From Deltaproteobacteria bacterium (GTDB lineage Bacteria > Desulfobacterota > Desulfuromonadia > Geobacterales > Pseudopelobacteraceae), in NCBI GenBank assembly GCA_021780495.1, contig JAJXYO010000030.1:32332-96331 (forward strand): a stretch of 64,000 nt of DNA. The letters run 5' to 3'. Both the position numbers and the translations under genes were made by a program. Position 1 is the stretch's first letter, and the number at the start of each line of letters is the position of its first letter. The notes under the pieces are model-generated. The model worked only from the letters and a program-made list of their open reading frames with translations. It had not been told where the DNA came from and did no database searches. Below are positions 40,057 to 49,397 of this stretch, one piece after another.

Positions 40057-42105
40057 ATGAATCCGAGTAAATACCCGATTTCCACGGCGTTGACGTCGTT
40101 TAATACCGAAGCTGCCGCTCCGGTTATAACTGATGCGAAAAAATCCGCTGCCAAGGTACATCACCTTCCACCCTCAATCTGGAAAAAGATGGTTGGAGAT
40201 GCCAAGAGCCCGCTTGACAAGGCAATCGAGCGGACGCGGGACTTTTTCTTCCGCGAGCAGTTGCCCGATGGGTACTGGTGGGCCGAGTTGGAGTCCAATG
40301 TAACCATCACCTCCGAGTACATCATGCTCTTCCATTTTTTGGGCATGGTTGACAAGGTGCGTGAGCGCAAGATGGCCGGCTACATCCTCAGCAAGCAGAC
40401 CCCTGAGGGTTTCTGGACCATCTGGTATGGCGGTCCGGGCGATCTTTCCACGACCATAGAGGCCTATTTTGCTCTGAAACTCGCCGGTTACCCGACCGAA
40501 CATCCGGCCATGGGCAAGGCTCGGGAGTTTATCCTGGCCAACGGCGGGATCCTTAAAAGCCGGGTCTTTACCAAGACCTTTCTGGCGTTGTTCGGAGAGT
40601 TCTCCTGGCTGGGAGTCCCTTCCATGCCGATTGAACTGACGTTGCTCCCTAACTGGGCATATTTCAACATGTACGAATTTTCCAGCTGGGCCAGGGCGAC
40701 CATTATCCCGCTGTCGGTGGTTATGTCCGAGCGCCCGGTGCGCAAGCTGCCACCGTGGGCCCGGGTGCAGGAACTCTATGTCCGGCCGCCACGGCCGACC
40801 GATTATACCTTCTCGAAAGAAGACGGTATCCTTACCTGGAAAAACTTTTTTATCGGCGTTGATCATCTGCTCAAGGTCTATGAGACCAGTCCCATTCGTC
40901 CTTTCAAGAAGAAGGCCACCGCTGCGGCGGAACAATGGATCCTGGAACATCAGGAACCGACCGGTGACTGGGGCGGCATTCAGCCGGCCATGCTCAATGC
41001 CATCCTGGCCTTGCATTGTCTGGGGTATGCCAACGATCACCCGGCAGTGGTCAAGGGTCTGGAGGCGTTGGCCAACTTTTGTATTGAGGATGAAGAAAGT
41101 CTGGTGCTGCAATCCTGCATCTCCCCGGTTTGGGATACGGCGCTGGCACTGGTTGCCATGCAGGAAGCTGACGTCCCTAAAGATCATCCGGCTCTGGTGA
41201 AAGCGGCTCAGTGGCTACTGGACCTGGAGGTGAGGCGCAAAGGTGACTGGCAGATCAAGTCTCCGGAACTTGAGCCGGGGGGCTGGGCTTTCGAGTTCCT
41301 CAATGACTGGTATCCGGATGTGGATGACACCGGCTTCGTTATTATGGCCATCAAAGACATCAAGGCCCCCGATAAAAAACATAAGGAACAGGCTATCAAA
41401 CGCGGTATCGCCTGGTGTCTGGGGATGCAGAGCGCAAATGGCGGCTGGGGTGCTTTTGACAAGGATAACACTAAATATTTGCTCAACAAGATTCCTTTTG
41501 CCGACCTTGAGGCATTGATTGATCCGCCTACGTCTGACCTGACCGGTCGTATGTTGGAGCTGATGGGTAACTTCAATTATCCTAAAAGTCACCCAGCCGC
41601 CGCTCGCGCGCTGGAGTTCATCAAAAAAGAGCAGGAGCCTGAGGGGCCGTGGTGGGGACGCTGGGGGGTCAATTACATCTATGGCACCTGGTCGGTATTG
41701 TGCGGACTTGAGGCAATCGGCGAGGATATGAGCCAGCCTTACATCAAGAAGGCCGTCAACTGGTTCAAGTCCAAGCAGAATATGGATGGAGGCTGGGGAG
41801 AGGTCTGCGAGTCATATTACGACCGTTCTCTGATGGGCAGCGGAGCGAGTACCCCCTCCCAGACCAGCTGGGCGCTGTTGTCGCTCTTTGCGGCCGGTGA
41901 GGCGGGTTCCAAAGCGGCTGCCCGCGGAATAGAGTACCTGCTGGCGACCCAGAAACAGGATGGAACCTGGGATGAGGATGCCTTTACCGGTACCGGATTC
42001 CCCAAGTTTTTCATGATCAAGTACCATATCTACCGTAATTGCTTCCCGCTGACGGCCTTGGGCAGATACCGCCGCCTGTCTGTAAATTCCGGTGAGCATA
42101 AATAG
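40057..42105 (+). CDS. shc: Squalene-hopene cyclase
   Basis: Shc folds squalene into hopene, the core of hopanoid membrane lipids. The 682-residue product has the catalytic DXDD motif (DVDD at 421-424) and several QW repeats (for example GGWGAFDKDN, DGGWGEVC, KQDGTWDE). The mouth of the cavity includes YGGPGDLSTT near 124. A strong AGGAG lies before the ATG. It stands alone: a terminator hairpin separates it from hpnA. Confidence 0.96.
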   Translation: MNPSKYPISTALTSFNTEAAAPVITDAKKSAAKVHHLPPSIWKKMVGDAKSPLDKAIERTRDFFFREQLPDGYWWAELESNVTITSEYIMLFHFLGMVDKVRERKMAGYILSKQTPEGFWTIWYGGPGDLSTTIEAYFALKLAGYPTEHPAMGKAREFILANGGILKSRVFTKTFLALFGEFSWLGVPSMPIELTLLPNWAYFNMYEFSSWARATIIPLSVVMSERPVRKLPPWARVQELYVRPPRPTDYTFSKEDGILTWKNFFIGVDHLLKVYETSPIRPFKKKATAAAEQWILEHQEPTGDWGGIQPAMLNAILALHCLGYANDHPAVVKGLEALANFCIEDEESLVLQSCISPVWDTALALVAMQEADVPKDHPALVKAAQWLLDLEVRRKGDWQIKSPELEPGGWAFEFLNDWYPDVDDTGFVIMAIKDIKAPDKKHKEQAIKRGIAWCLGMQSANGGWGAFDKDNTKYLLNKIPFADLEALIDPPTSDLTGRMLELMGNFNYPKSHPAAARALEFIKKEQEPEGPWWGRWGVNYIYGTWSVLCGLEAIGEDMSQPYIKKAVNWFKSKQNMDGGWGEVCESYYDRSLMGSGASTPSQTSWALLSLFAAGEAGSKAAARGIEYLLATQKQDGTWDEDAFTGTGFPKFFMIKYHIYRNCFPLTALGRYRRLSVNSGEHK

Positions 42106-42216
42106 CCGTTCGCCAATCGGTTATTCGACGTTAACGGTCGTTGTCTGCTTGTGCACTGGCTGGATCATGACTACGGTCGCAGGTATCCGGTTTATCTGAA
42201 CCAGACGATTGTTTTT

Positions 42217-42254
42217 GGAAGCCCCGTATTCGGTCCGGGGCTTTCCACTTTTTT
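42217..42254 (+). terminator. Terminator hairpin between shc and hpnA
   Basis: A stem of about 10 bp (GGAAGCCCCG with CGGGGCTTTCC, one bulge) closes a 9-base loop and is followed by ACTTTTTT. It lies 112 bases after the shc stop and only 24 bases before the hpnA ATG, so it could also act as an attenuator. Confidence 0.8.
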
Positions 42255-42278
42255 ATATGTAGTGCGGGTGAGCGGTAT

Positions 42279-43268
42279 ATGAAGACTTTTATCACCGGTG
42301 CAACCGGTTTCATAGGCGCTAGCATTGTCAGGGAACTGCTGACGGATGGCCGCGAGGTGCGGGCTCTGGTGCGGCAAGGCTCGGATACCTCCAATCTGGC
42401 CGGGCTCGATGTGGAGTTGTGGCAGGGGGATCTGCGTGACCACGCCGGCCTGGAACAGGGATTGAAAGGTTGCGATGTGCTGTATCATGCCGCCGCCGAT
42501 TACCGGCTCTGGACCCGCGATCCGGCCGATATGTACCGAATCAACGTAGATGGTACCGTTGCCATCCTGGAAGCGGCCCTGCATAACGGTTTGTCACGGG
42601 TCGTCTACACCAGCAGTGTCGGTACGCTGGGTAACCCCGGTGATGGTACTCCGGGGAGCGAGGATGCGCCGGTCACTCTGGACGACATGGTCGGGCATTA
42701 CAAGAAAAGCAAGTTTCTGGCGGAACGGGCGGCGGAAAAATTTCTTGAGCGTGGCCTGCCGCTGGTAATCGTCAATCCGTCTACACCGGTCGGACCTCTC
42801 GATATCAAGCCGACCCCGACCGGCAAGATCATAGCGGATGTCCTGAACAGAAGGATGCCGGCCTATCTGGACACCGGGCTGAACATCATTGCTGTAGAAG
42901 ATTGTGCCCGGGGGCATATATTAGCAGAACAGAGGGGAACCATCGGCCGGAAATACATCCTCGGCAACGCCAATCTGACGCTGCGGGAGATATTTGCGCT
43001 TCTGGCGGAGATCACCGGGATACCGGCTCCCAAAGTGCGCTTGCCCTACACACCGATCCTGCTGGCGGCATATATTAATGAGGGGCTGTCCAGGATCACC
43101 GGTAAGGAACCGTTGATCCCGTTGGCAGGGGTGCAGATGGCTGCTAAATTCATGTATTTTGACCCCTCACGGGCTGTGAAGGAGTTGGAACTGCCCCAGA
43201 CACCGGTGCGCGAGGCCCTGTACAGGGCAGTTGAGTGGTTCCGGCGGAATGGCTATGTTGAGCAATGA
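42279..43268 (+). CDS. hpnA: Hopanoid-associated sugar epimerase HpnA
   Basis: The 329-residue product is an extended SDR (NAD-dependent epimerase type) with the Rossmann motif MKTFITGATGFIGASIV at the start, then VYTSSVGTLG and HYKKSKFLAERAA carrying the YxxxK pair. HpnA is found with hopanoid genes and is thought to act on a sugar or side-chain intermediate; its exact step is not established. It leads the operon hpnA-dxs-hpnH. Confidence 0.9.
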   Translation: MKTFITGATGFIGASIVRELLTDGREVRALVRQGSDTSNLAGLDVELWQGDLRDHAGLEQGLKGCDVLYHAAADYRLWTRDPADMYRINVDGTVAILEAALHNGLSRVVYTSSVGTLGNPGDGTPGSEDAPVTLDDMVGHYKKSKFLAERAAEKFLERGLPLVIVNPSTPVGPLDIKPTPTGKIIADVLNRRMPAYLDTGLNIIAVEDCARGHILAEQRGTIGRKYILGNANLTLREIFALLAEITGIPAPKVRLPYTPILLAAYINEGLSRITGKEPLIPLAGVQMAAKFMYFDPSRAVKELELPQTPVREALYRAVEWFRRNGYVEQ

Positions 43269-43280
43269 ACCGAGGTATCT

Positions 43281-45149
43281 ATGTTACTAGAAACAATTAA
43301 CACGCCACAGGATCTGAAAAGGCTTGCACCTGGGCAACTCCCCGCTCTGGCGGAAGAGGTGCGCGCATTTCTGCTGGAGACGGTATCCACCACCGGTGGT
43401 CACCTGGGTTCAAACCTGGGAACGGTTGAGCTGACGATTGCTCTGCATTACTGCTTTGATTCACCCAATGACAAGATCATCTGGGATGTTGGTCACCAGG
43501 CCTACACCCACAAGATCCTCACCGGTCGTCGTGATCAGTTTCATACACAGCGCCAGTACAAGGGACTTTCTGGATTCCCCAAGCGGTCTGAATCCGAGCA
43601 TGACGCCTTCGGGGTCGGTCATGCCTCTACCTCCATATCTGCCGGTCTCGGCATGGCGGCTGCGGCTGACCTGGCCGGCACGAAAAACCACGCCATAGCG
43701 GTGATCGGTGATGGTTCTCTGACGGGCGGCATGGCCTTTGAGGCACTCAATCAGGCTGGACACCTCAAGAAAAACCTGATTGTCATCCTCAACGATAACG
43801 AGATGTCGATCTCGAAAAACGTGGGCGCCTTCTCGGCCTTTATCTCCCGCAAGATGACCGGTAGTTACTACCGCGACTTGAAAAAGGAGATGCAGGGTCT
43901 TCTCAAACACATCCCGGCCATCGGCACGGATATATTGCACTTTGCCCGGCGGGCGGAAAATTCGCTGAAAGGATTTCTGACACCGGGGGCCCTGTTCGAG
44001 GCCCTGGGGTTTGACTATCTGGGGCCTCTGGATGGCCACAACCTGCAGCAGTTGGTAGAGGTGTTTAATAATATCAATAAGCTGGATGGTCCTCTTCTGG
44101 TTCATGTCATGACTACCAAGGGCAAGGGCTATAAACCGGCTGAAGACAAGCCGGCCAAGTACCACGGTGTGGGTGTTTTCGATATAGCCACGGGCAAGGG
44201 CGCTCCCAAGGCCGGGGCCAAATCGTACACCGATGTCTTTGGTGAGACGCTGGTGGCCTTGGCCGAACTAGATCCCAAGATCGTTGCCATCACCGCTGCC
44301 ATGCCGGACGGCACGGGACTCAACACCTTTGCTGAGCGATTTCCGCAACGTTTCTTCGATGTCGGGATCGCCGAACAGCATGGTATGACCTTTGCCGCCG
44401 GTCTGGCTGCCGACGGTTTCCGGCCGGTGACCGCCATCTATTCCTCCTTTGTTCAGCGCGCCTATGACCAGGTCTTTCACGATATCTGTCTGCAGAATCT
44501 GCCGGTGACCATCGCCATGGATCGCGCCGGCCTGGTAGGCGACGACGGACCGACCCACCATGGTGTTTTTGATATTTCCTATCTGCGCCATCTGCCGGGG
44601 CTGACAATGATGGCTCCCAAAGATGAGAATGAACTGCGTCATATGCTCAAGACCGCCATCTATTCCGGCGTCCCGATGGCTCTGCGCTATCCGCGCGGCG
44701 CCGGATACGGGGTCGAGCTGGATGCCGAGGTAAAAGAGCTGGAGATCGGTCGTGGCGAACAGCTGCTGGATGGCAGCGATCTGTGCATCGTCGCTATCGG
44801 CTCGACGGTGTATCCGGCTCTGGAGGCCGCCGAGGCGCTCGGACAAAAGGGGTTCCGTGTCGGGGTCGTCAACGCCCGCTTCGTTAAACCATTGGATGCC
44901 GAATTGATCAAGTCTGTCGCCGCTACCACCGGCCGGATTATTACGGTAGAAGAGAACGCCCTGCAGGGCGGCTTCGGCAGCGCGGTGTTGGAATTACTGT
45001 ACGACAGCGGCCTGCAGGATGTGAGAATCAAGCGACTTGGCATACCCGATCGCTACATAGAACAGGGTAGCCAGGCGCAACTGCGCAAGGATGTAGGTAT
45101 AGATGCCGCGGGCATAGCCGCCGCCGCTGAGAAATTTTTGAACATCTGA
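43281..45149 (+). CDS. dxs: 1-deoxy-D-xylulose-5-phosphate synthase
   Basis: Dxs makes DXP from pyruvate and glyceraldehyde-3-phosphate with thiamine diphosphate, the first step of the MEP isoprenoid pathway. The 622-residue product has [30 protein letters not shown], the ThDP motif [15 protein letters not shown], and the pyrimidine-domain Glu in [10 protein letters not shown]. Its place between hpnA and hpnH suggests it supplies extra isoprene units for hopanoids; this is inference from context. Confidence 0.96.
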   Translation: MLLETINTPQDLKRLAPGQLPALAEEVRAFLLETVSTTGGHLGSNLGTVELTIALHYCFDSPNDKIIWDVGHQAYTHKILTGRRDQFHTQRQYKGLSGFPKRSESEHDAFGVGHASTSISAGLGMAAAADLAGTKNHAIAVIGDGSLTGGMAFEALNQAGHLKKNLIVILNDNEMSISKNVGAFSAFISRKMTGSYYRDLKKEMQGLLKHIPAIGTDILHFARRAENSLKGFLTPGALFEALGFDYLGPLDGHNLQQLVEVFNNINKLDGPLLVHVMTTKGKGYKPAEDKPAKYHGVGVFDIATGKGAPKAGAKSYTDVFGETLVALAELDPKIVAITAAMPDGTGLNTFAERFPQRFFDVGIAEQHGMTFAAGLAADGFRPVTAIYSSFVQRAYDQVFHDICLQNLPVTIAMDRAGLVGDDGPTHHGVFDISYLRHLPGLTMMAPKDENELRHMLKTAIYSGVPMALRYPRGAGYGVELDAEVKELEIGRGEQLLDGSDLCIVAIGSTVYPALEAAEALGQKGFRVGVVNARFVKPLDAELIKSVAATTGRIITVEENALQGGFGSAVLELLYDSGLQDVRIKRLGIPDRYIEQGSQAQLRKDVGIDAAGIAAAAEKFLNI

Positions 45150-45172
45150 ATATGATTGAAAGGAAGTAACCA

Positions 45173-46171
45173 ATGCGTTTCCCGTTTCGTCTCAACTATG
45201 ATCTGACCAAGTACATCATCGGCAACAAGCTTAACAAGGTAGAAAAATATCCGCTGGTACTGATGCTTGAACCCACGCACCTCTGCAACCTGGCCTGCTC
45301 CGGCTGTGGCCGAATCCGCGAATATGCCGATACCATGCAGGAGATGATGAGCCTGGAGGACTGCCTGAAGTCCGTTGATGAGTGTCCCGCCCCGGTGGTT
45401 ACCATAACCGGTGGCGAACCATTTCTGTATCCCCATATCTATGATCTGGTCCGCGGCGTACTCGACCGCGGCAAGCATATCTATTTCTGCACCAACGGCA
45501 TCCTGCTTGAAAAAGCGCTGGATAACATGACGCCCCATCCCAACTTTACCTTTAACGTCCATATGGATGGACTGGAAGAAACCCATGACCGCATCCTGGA
45601 ACGCAAGGGTGCATTCAAGATTGCCCTGGAAGGTATCAAAAAAGCCAAAAAGCTCGGTTTCCGGGTCTGTACCAATACCACCATATTCAATGAAACCGAC
45701 CTGGTAGAGATCGAGATGCTGTTTACGCATCTGGAAGAGATTGGTGTGGATGGTCTGCTGGTGGCCCCCGGTTTCGGCTACGAAGCGGTTGGAGAGAAGT
45801 TGTTCCTGGAGCGCAGGGATATTGAGAAGAAATTTGCCGAGGTATTTGAGATGAGTAAGAAGCACCGCTTCTTCTCAACGCCCATGTATCTGCGTTTCCT
45901 GAAGGGTGAGAAGAAACTGGAGTGCACACCCTGGGGCAACCCGACCCGCAATACCCGCGGCTGGAAGGCGCCCTGCTACCTGATCACCGATGCCCATTAC
46001 CCGACCTTCAAGGAGATGATGGAGAAGACCGAATGGGAAAAATACGGCGTCGGCAAGGATGTGCGTTGTGCCCAGTGCATGATGCACTGCGGTTTCGAGC
46101 CGACCGTGGTCAACGAGATCGGGAAAAGCTGGAAGGATATCTGGGAAATGTTTGTGTGGAACCTGACCTGA
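45173..46171 (+). CDS. hpnH: Adenosyl-hopene transferase HpnH (radical SAM)
   Basis: HpnH adds an adenosyl group to hopene, starting the bacteriohopanetetrol side chain. The 332-residue product has the radical SAM motif CNLACSGC (C38, C42, C45), then GGEPFLYPHIYDL and the C-terminal MMHCGFEPT. Length and ends match HpnH. It closes the hpnA-dxs-hpnH operon and is followed by a terminator. Confidence 0.96.
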   Translation: MRFPFRLNYDLTKYIIGNKLNKVEKYPLVLMLEPTHLCNLACSGCGRIREYADTMQEMMSLEDCLKSVDECPAPVVTITGGEPFLYPHIYDLVRGVLDRGKHIYFCTNGILLEKALDNMTPHPNFTFNVHMDGLEETHDRILERKGAFKIALEGIKKAKKLGFRVCTNTTIFNETDLVEIEMLFTHLEEIGVDGLLVAPGFGYEAVGEKLFLERRDIEKKFAEVFEMSKKHRFFSTPMYLRFLKGEKKLECTPWGNPTRNTRGWKAPCYLITDAHYPTFKEMMEKTEWEKYGVGKDVRCAQCMMHCGFEPTVVNEIGKSWKDIWEMFVWNLT

Positions 46172-46303
46172 TATAAGCGGCGCTTCGTCCGGCGTGCGTC
46201 AGGCCGTGAAGAGGCATGCTAACCAGGCGGTTTTTACCGCTGGAGCTGTTTGCTGTTTTCAGGCCATCGACGGAGCCTGACGTAATCTGACGCGGAGCTG
46301 ATC

Positions 46304-46340
46304 AAAAGCCCCTTTCCCGATAAGCGGGCAGGGGGCTTTT
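46304..46340 (+). terminator. Terminator after hpnH
   Basis: AAAAGCCCC at 46304-46312 pairs with GGGGCTTTT at 46332-46340, with an inner CCCG/CGGG stem. It lies 130 bases after the hpnH stop; the gap before it holds a smaller hairpin near 46227 but no gene. Confidence 0.8.
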
Positions 46341-46365
46341 GTCTGACAGGGCAAGGCGCAAGCAC

Positions 46366-49347
46366 TTAATCAGTAACATGGTTGCCGGCATCAGCCTGGC
46401 AATCTCCCGTACCCGAATTTTTTTGCGTCGATTTGTCCCGGTACATCCGCTCGTCACTGAGCTTTAATGCTTCGGCAAGCTGATCTTTGCCCTCTGCAGT
46501 TGCAATTCCAAACGCAATGCTCACCTGTCCCGTGGTGATATCAGGGCAGAGCTTAATCCTCCCCACAGCCTCCTCTGCAACAGTGCTATCCGTTCCGGGC
46601 AGAAGGACGGCAAACTCGTCCCCACCGATACGGGCAACAATATCTTCGGCCCGGAAAGCATCCAGGATAATCATGGCTGCCAAACGGATAAGGTCGTCTC
46701 CTGCCGCATGTCCCTGAGTATCATTAACGGTTTTCAGTCCGTTTACATCCGCCATGACGATGCTCATGGGAAACATCCGGCTTCGTGAGAGCCGTTCCAG
46801 TTCTTCATCAAAAAACGCCCGGTTATAGAGGCCGGTCAACGTATCATGGGTACTCTCATGACGGAGCGAGACCTCTACTTCCTTGCGGTTGGTAATGTCA
46901 TGGGCAATGCCGATGATGCCGATTACCATGCCCGAGTCGTTAAAGATAGGTGTCTTGATCTTCTCCACGTACTGAGTATTCCCCTGCCCGTCAACTATGG
47001 ATTCTTCGAAATAGGTGCGCTTGCCGGTCCGGATGACCGATTCAAAGTTTCTTTTGTATGTCGTGGCGAGCTCAGCTGGATAGAAGTCGAAATCGTTTTT
47101 CCCGACCAGATCGATTGGCGCCAAACCAAATGCTCTGCTGAAGGGTTCATTTACTGCAACAAACCTGCCCTCCTTGTCTTTGAGCCAGGCCATATTGGGG
47201 ATATTATCGAGAATAGCCTGTTGTTGCCGAATGATTTCACTGATACGCTCTTCCACCAGCTTGCGATCGGTAATGTCTTCCATGGCCAGCAGGATGATGT
47301 GTGAACCGATGTCTTCCCGAAAGATCTGGCGGGCATTGAGCAGGATGATCTTGCGTCCGATTCCGGGAAAATCGTGCTCGACCTCATAACCGTTGATCAC
47401 GGTGTCATGGGGCAGGATCTCCTCAACAAGTACCCGCAGCTTGGGGATATCCCACTGCCGGTTGCCGACGTCGTAGATAAAATTCCCGATGGTCTCTTCG
47501 GGCGTCACCATGAAGGTCTCGTAGAAGCTGTGGTTGGCGGTCAGGATTCTCAGGTCGGCATTCAGCACCACCAGCGGCTCGCGCACGGTTTCGACAATAT
47601 TCTCGGCATATTCACGGGCATCCTGAATCTCCGCTTCCAGCTGCTTGCGAGCGGTTATGTCCTCCATGGCCAGCAGGATAATGCGTGAACCGACGTTTTC
47701 CCGGAAGATCTGCCGGGCATTGAGCAGGATGATCTTGCGGCCGATTCCGGGAAAATTATGCTCGACCTCATAACCGTTGATCACGGTGTCATGGGGCAGG
47801 ATCTCCTCAACGAGTACCCGCAGCTTGGGGATATCCCACTGCCGGTTGCCCAGGTCGTAGATAAAATTCCCGATGGTCTCTTCGGGGGTAACCTTGAAGG
47901 TCTCATAGAAACTGTGGTTGGCGGTCAGGATTCTCAGGTCGGCATTCAGCACCACCAGCGGCTCGCGTACGGTTTCGACAATGTTCTCGGCGTATTCGCG
48001 GGCATCCTGGATCTCCGTTTCCAGCTGCTTGCGAGCGGTTATGTCCTCCATGGCGAGCAGGATAATACGTGAGCCGATCTTCTCCCGGAAGATCTGCCGG
48101 GCGTTGAGCAGAATCGTCTTTCTGCCGATATCGAGAAAATCATGCTCGACCTCATAGTCATTGATTACCGTATCGAGGGGCAGGATCTCCTCAACGAGTA
48201 CCCGCAGTTTGGGAATATCCCACTGCCGGTTGCCGACGTCGTAGATGAAGTTTCCGATGGTCTCTTCGGGGGTAACCTTGAAGGTCTCATAGAAACTGTG
48301 GTTGGCGGTCAGGATCTTCAGGTCGGCATTCAGTACCACCAAGGGCTCGCGCACGGTTTCGACGATGTTCTCGGCATATTCCCGGTCATACTGGCTCTCT
48401 GTTTCCAGTTGCCTGCGTTCGGTGACATCCCTCATTATCCCGATGGCATTCCATCTACCCTGTAATTTCAAGGCTGAAATGGAAAGCTCCATGGAAAATT
48501 CGGTGCCATCCTTCCGGAGGGCGGTGACCTCTGTCCTCCGGCCGATTAACGGTCCGGTGCCATGCCCCTTGAACAGGGCAAAGCCTTTTGTCTCGGCACC
48601 GAGATGACGTTCGGGGATGAAGAGCTGGTGGAAATCATGGCCGTTGATCTCCCCGGCAGAGGTTCCGAACATTTTCTCAGCCGAGGCATTGCAGAACGTG
48701 ACCGTCCCGTGGTCATCCAGCATGATAATGGCGTCAACAGCCGTTTCAGCCAGTTTGTACATCCGGTCTTCAATCTCCCGCAAGGCATCCTCGGCCTCTC
48801 TGCGACTGGTTATATCGATCATGGCCAGGTGGCAATCCTGTTCAGAGGCGGTGGCTATGGCTTCGATCTGCACGATATGAGGAGGGTTACCCTTGTTCAG
48901 CAGCGCCACTTCGCATGCCTCCTTGCCCTGGCAGGCAAAGACCGTCTCAAGGAAGGAGGTAAAGTCGGGACGGTAATCCGCCGTAAGGAACTGCCCGAAA
49001 CGCCGGCCGATCAATCGGGATCGCTCAACCTTCAGGAGGGTGGCGGCAGTCAGGTTCGCAGCGGTGATGACCGAGTCGCGGGTAAGGGTAAAGTAGCCGA
49101 CCGGGGCGAAATCGTAGAGGTCGGTATACGTTTCCAGCGCCTTCTCTACCTCATTCCTTGCCTGGTGCAGCTCTTCGTTTTGCATTTCCAATTCGATCTG
49201 GTGGACTTCAAGTTCATGGGCGAGCCTCAGTGAATCTTCCCCGGTCCGGGAATAATCCGTTCCGGACACCTTTGCTTTCAGCAGTTCTTCTGCACGCTGT
49301 CGCAACTCGGCGGCCGTTGATAAGCCCTTTTCTGTTTTCATGCCCAT
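46366..49347 (-). CDS. Multi-PAS diguanylate cyclase
   Basis: This 993-residue soluble protein makes cyclic-di-GMP. The GGDEF domain is at the end and keeps the active motif in VARIGGDEFAVLLPG, plus ADVNGLKTVNDTQGH. Ahead of it lie at least six PAS-type segments. Three of them (384 bp each) are near-identical tandem repeats at 47233-48384. No membrane segments are seen. The ATG at 49347 follows GGAGGAA; the frame is open to 49401. The HD-GYP gene directly upstream suggests an operon making and breaking the same messenger. Confidence 0.9.
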   Translation of the reverse strand: MGMKTEKGLSTAAELRQRAEELLKAKVSGTDYSRTGEDSLRLAHELEVHQIELEMQNEELHQARNEVEKALETYTDLYDFAPVGYFTLTRDSVITAANLTAATLLKVERSRLIGRRFGQFLTADYRPDFTSFLETVFACQGKEACEVALLNKGNPPHIVQIEAIATASEQDCHLAMIDITSRREAEDALREIEDRMYKLAETAVDAIIMLDDHGTVTFCNASAEKMFGTSAGEINGHDFHQLFIPERHLGAETKGFALFKGHGTGPLIGRRTEVTALRKDGTEFSMELSISALKLQGRWNAIGIMRDVTERRQLETESQYDREYAENIVETVREPLVVLNADLKILTANHSFYETFKVTPEETIGNFIYDVGNRQWDIPKLRVLVEEILPLDTVINDYEVEHDFLDIGRKTILLNARQIFREKIGSRIILLAMEDITARKQLETEIQDAREYAENIVETVREPLVVLNADLRILTANHSFYETFKVTPEETIGNFIYDLGNRQWDIPKLRVLVEEILPHDTVINGYEVEHNFPGIGRKIILLNARQIFRENVGSRIILLAMEDITARKQLEAEIQDAREYAENIVETVREPLVVLNADLRILTANHSFYETFMVTPEETIGNFIYDVGNRQWDIPKLRVLVEEILPHDTVINGYEVEHDFPGIGRKIILLNARQIFREDIGSHIILLAMEDITDRKLVEERISEIIRQQQAILDNIPNMAWLKDKEGRFVAVNEPFSRAFGLAPIDLVGKNDFDFYPAELATTYKRNFESVIRTGKRTYFEESIVDGQGNTQYVEKIKTPIFNDSGMVIGIIGIAHDITNRKEVEVSLRHESTHDTLTGLYNRAFFDEELERLSRSRMFPMSIVMADVNGLKTVNDTQGHAAGDDLIRLAAMIILDAFRAEDIVARIGGDEFAVLLPGTDSTVAEEAVGRIKLCPDITTGQVSIAFGIATAEGKDQLAEALKLSDERMYRDKSTQKNSGTGDCQADAGNHVTD
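47233..48384 (-). repeat. Three tandem 384-bp PAS repeats
   Basis: Units at 48384-48001, 48000-47617 and 47616-47233 (128 codons each) are strongly alike. The first two differ at about 11 of 128 residues. The third matches until about 47262, where it diverges into EDITDRKLVEER. Each begins REYAENIVETVREPL and carries TANHSFYETF and GNRQWDIPKLRVLVEEILP. Confidence 0.95.
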
Positions 49348-49397
49348 AACTTCCTCCAGTGTTGATTGGAGAATTATATCGTTCGTACGACACTGAC

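Noticed and set aside
43461..44165. Minus-strand 234-codon frame inside dxs
   Set aside because: dxs is complete and has all its motifs; the frame is a codon-bias shadow.
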